Below are positions 63,369-64,000 of a DNA stretch of 64,000 nt, piece by piece. Within the stretch, counting starts at the first letter, position 1. Every line of letters begins with the position of its first letter. The position numbers and the translations under genes are program-made. The notes under the pieces are model-generated. The model did no database searches. It had not been told where the DNA came from and saw only the letters and a list, made by a program, of their open reading frames with translations. Source of the DNA: Campylobacterales bacterium (lineage in GTDB: Bacteria > Campylobacterota > Campylobacteria > Campylobacterales > QNZT01); the NCBI GenBank assembly GCA_027023305.1, contig JALVVR010000066.1, positions 25,505 to 89,504 on the forward strand, written 5' to 3'.

Positions 63369-63776
63369 TTATACCATACTTCTTTTATCTAACTTTAAAA
63401 CTGTAAAACTTCCTATAAAAACAGATATATCACTTATCTTCCCAACTACCTCTATAAAGTTTTTACCTTGTGAACTGCTAAGAGCTTTTGCTTCAAAGAT
63501 TATCTCTTTTTGATTTAACTCAACTTGTGATAAAAAATCAACATTTGAATTGATGATAAAAGAGTCTGGTTCATTTACTGAAACTATTGCAGAAAATGAT
63601 GCACACTTATAAATCTCTGATTCAAATACAGTTTTAGAGTCATCCGTAGTTTGAGTATTTTCCAAAATAAGTTTTACAAGAGAACTATTTTCTCCAAGCT
63701 CTACTATCTCATATCCACTTGCCTTTTGCACGGTATTTAATACTTTTAAATAATCTCTTTCTATTACTTCACTCAT
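63369..63776 (-). CDS. Hotdog-fold thioesterase-like protein
   Basis: The 135-residue protein ends with FIINSNVDFLSQVELNQKEIIFEAKALSSSQGKNFIEVVGKISD and SVFIGSFTVLKLD, the strand order of PaaI/FapR-type hotdog proteins (NxxxDFLxPV, GxxI.F.A, GkxxxEVxG). The N-terminal half has no obvious catalytic Asp or Glu at the usual helix, so activity is uncertain. It starts 7 bases upstream of cca and precedes it in the same transcript. Confidence 0.55.
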   Translation of the reverse strand: MSEVIERDYLKVLNTVQKASGYEIVELGENSSLVKLILENTQTTDDSKTVFESEIYKCASFSAIVSVNEPDSFIINSNVDFLSQVELNQKEIIFEAKALSSSQGKNFIEVVGKISDISVFIGSFTVLKLDKRSMV

Positions 63777-63910
63777 ACCTTTTCCTAATGTCTTTTACTA
63801 CAAATCGGTAAATTTAAAAAAATATTTAAAAAAAATTTCCTTTAGTCGATAGTAGTTATAGAACAAAATAAAGGCGCCAATTCTAACAACAAGTGCAATT
63901 TTCACCTAAA

Positions 63911-64000
63911 CTAACTAGTTAATTTTCTACGCACTTCATTAAAAAACACTTCATAAGGAGTTTTATATCCAAGTACTTTCCTAGGTCTATGATTTAGCCT
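63911..64000 (-). CDS. IS30-family transposase, C-terminal end (cut by window edge)
   Basis: The last 30 codons at the right edge read RLNHRPRKVLGYKTPYEVFFNEV and end at TAG (63911-63913). LNxRPRKxLGYKTPYEVF is the C-terminal signature of IS30-type transposases. The rest of the gene is beyond the window. The element end should lie in about 63880-63910, where CTAACAACAAGTGCAATTTT may be part of the terminal repeat, but without the other end this is unproven. Confidence 0.85.
   Translation of the reverse strand, partial: RLNHRPRKVLGYKTPYEVFFNEVRRKLTS

Noticed and set aside
1..64000. rRNA, tRNA genes and CRISPR arrays
   Set aside because: No cloverleaf, rRNA core sequence or regularly spaced repeat array was recognised on reading; a tRNAscan or CRISPR search was not possible here.

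Overview
The window is a piece of a Campylobacterota (former Epsilonproteobacteria) chromosome, most like the Arcobacter/Sulfurimonas side of the phylum. The evidence is very AT-rich coding DNA, fused IspDF, an HP1021/CemR-type orphan regulator beside an ATP-sulfurylase-like gene and pgpA, a CiaD-like small protein, and the order obgE-proB-fmt-birA-parA-parB-atpF'-atpF-atpH-atpA-atpG-atpD that Campylobacter also has. No rRNA, tRNA or CRISPR array was seen. Coding density is high and no gap longer than about 270 bases lacks a gene.

Layout. 1-9.4 kb: minus-strand housekeeping superoperon from obgE to the F1Fo ATP synthase (atpD runs off the left edge). 9.5-13 kb: a periplasmic protein with four NarX/PilJ-like boxes whose 3' end is interrupted by a 1218-bp IS5-type element, then a degenerate GGDEF-like gene. 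13-19 kb (minus): flagellar rod genes, leuD-leuB, two small proteins, holA, rpsF-ssb-rpsR. 19-24 kb: rpoD, then a small accessory island (Mrr-like nuclease, RhuM, MazEF-like toxin-antitoxin) ending at pgpA. 24-27 kb (minus): ispDF, cemR, ATP-sulfurylase-like gene, pgpA. 27-31 kb: thiC, mrp, a DUF2231-like membrane protein, and a lone rpmA. 31-33 kb: bactofilin plus M23 peptidase (cell shape). 33-38.7 kb: chemotaxis operon cheV-mcp-cheA-cheW-cheY. 38.7-44 kb: glmU, motAB, lipid A acyltransferase, acpS, fliL, mlaE. 44-48.4 kb: HepT/MntA toxin-antitoxin, a large HerA/YjgR-like ATPase, and a MazF/RHH toxin-antitoxin. 48-55.6 kb: HAD phosphatase, a long palindrome, then metY-metX-xseB-nitrilase-like-ThiF-like with consecutive 4-bp overlaps, AmrS/AmrB, rpsO. 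55.6-63.8 kb: ligA, a FadL-like outer-membrane gene broken by an in-frame TGA, murC, an aminotransferase, a CCA-adding-type enzyme, a hotdog-like protein. An IS30-type transposase end is cut by the right edge.

Most of the window is core metabolism, envelope and motility. The accessory signal sits in four places: the IS5 insertion, the Mrr-RhuM-MazEF island, the two toxin-antitoxin modules flanking the HerA-like ATPase, and the 195-bp palindrome between the HAD and metY genes. No clearly new multi-gene system is proven. The best candidates are the four-box periplasmic sensor-like protein, the HerA-like ATPase with its coiled-coil extension and small partner, and two apparent pseudoenzymes (ATP-sulfurylase-like and nitrilase-like) that keep conserved operon positions.
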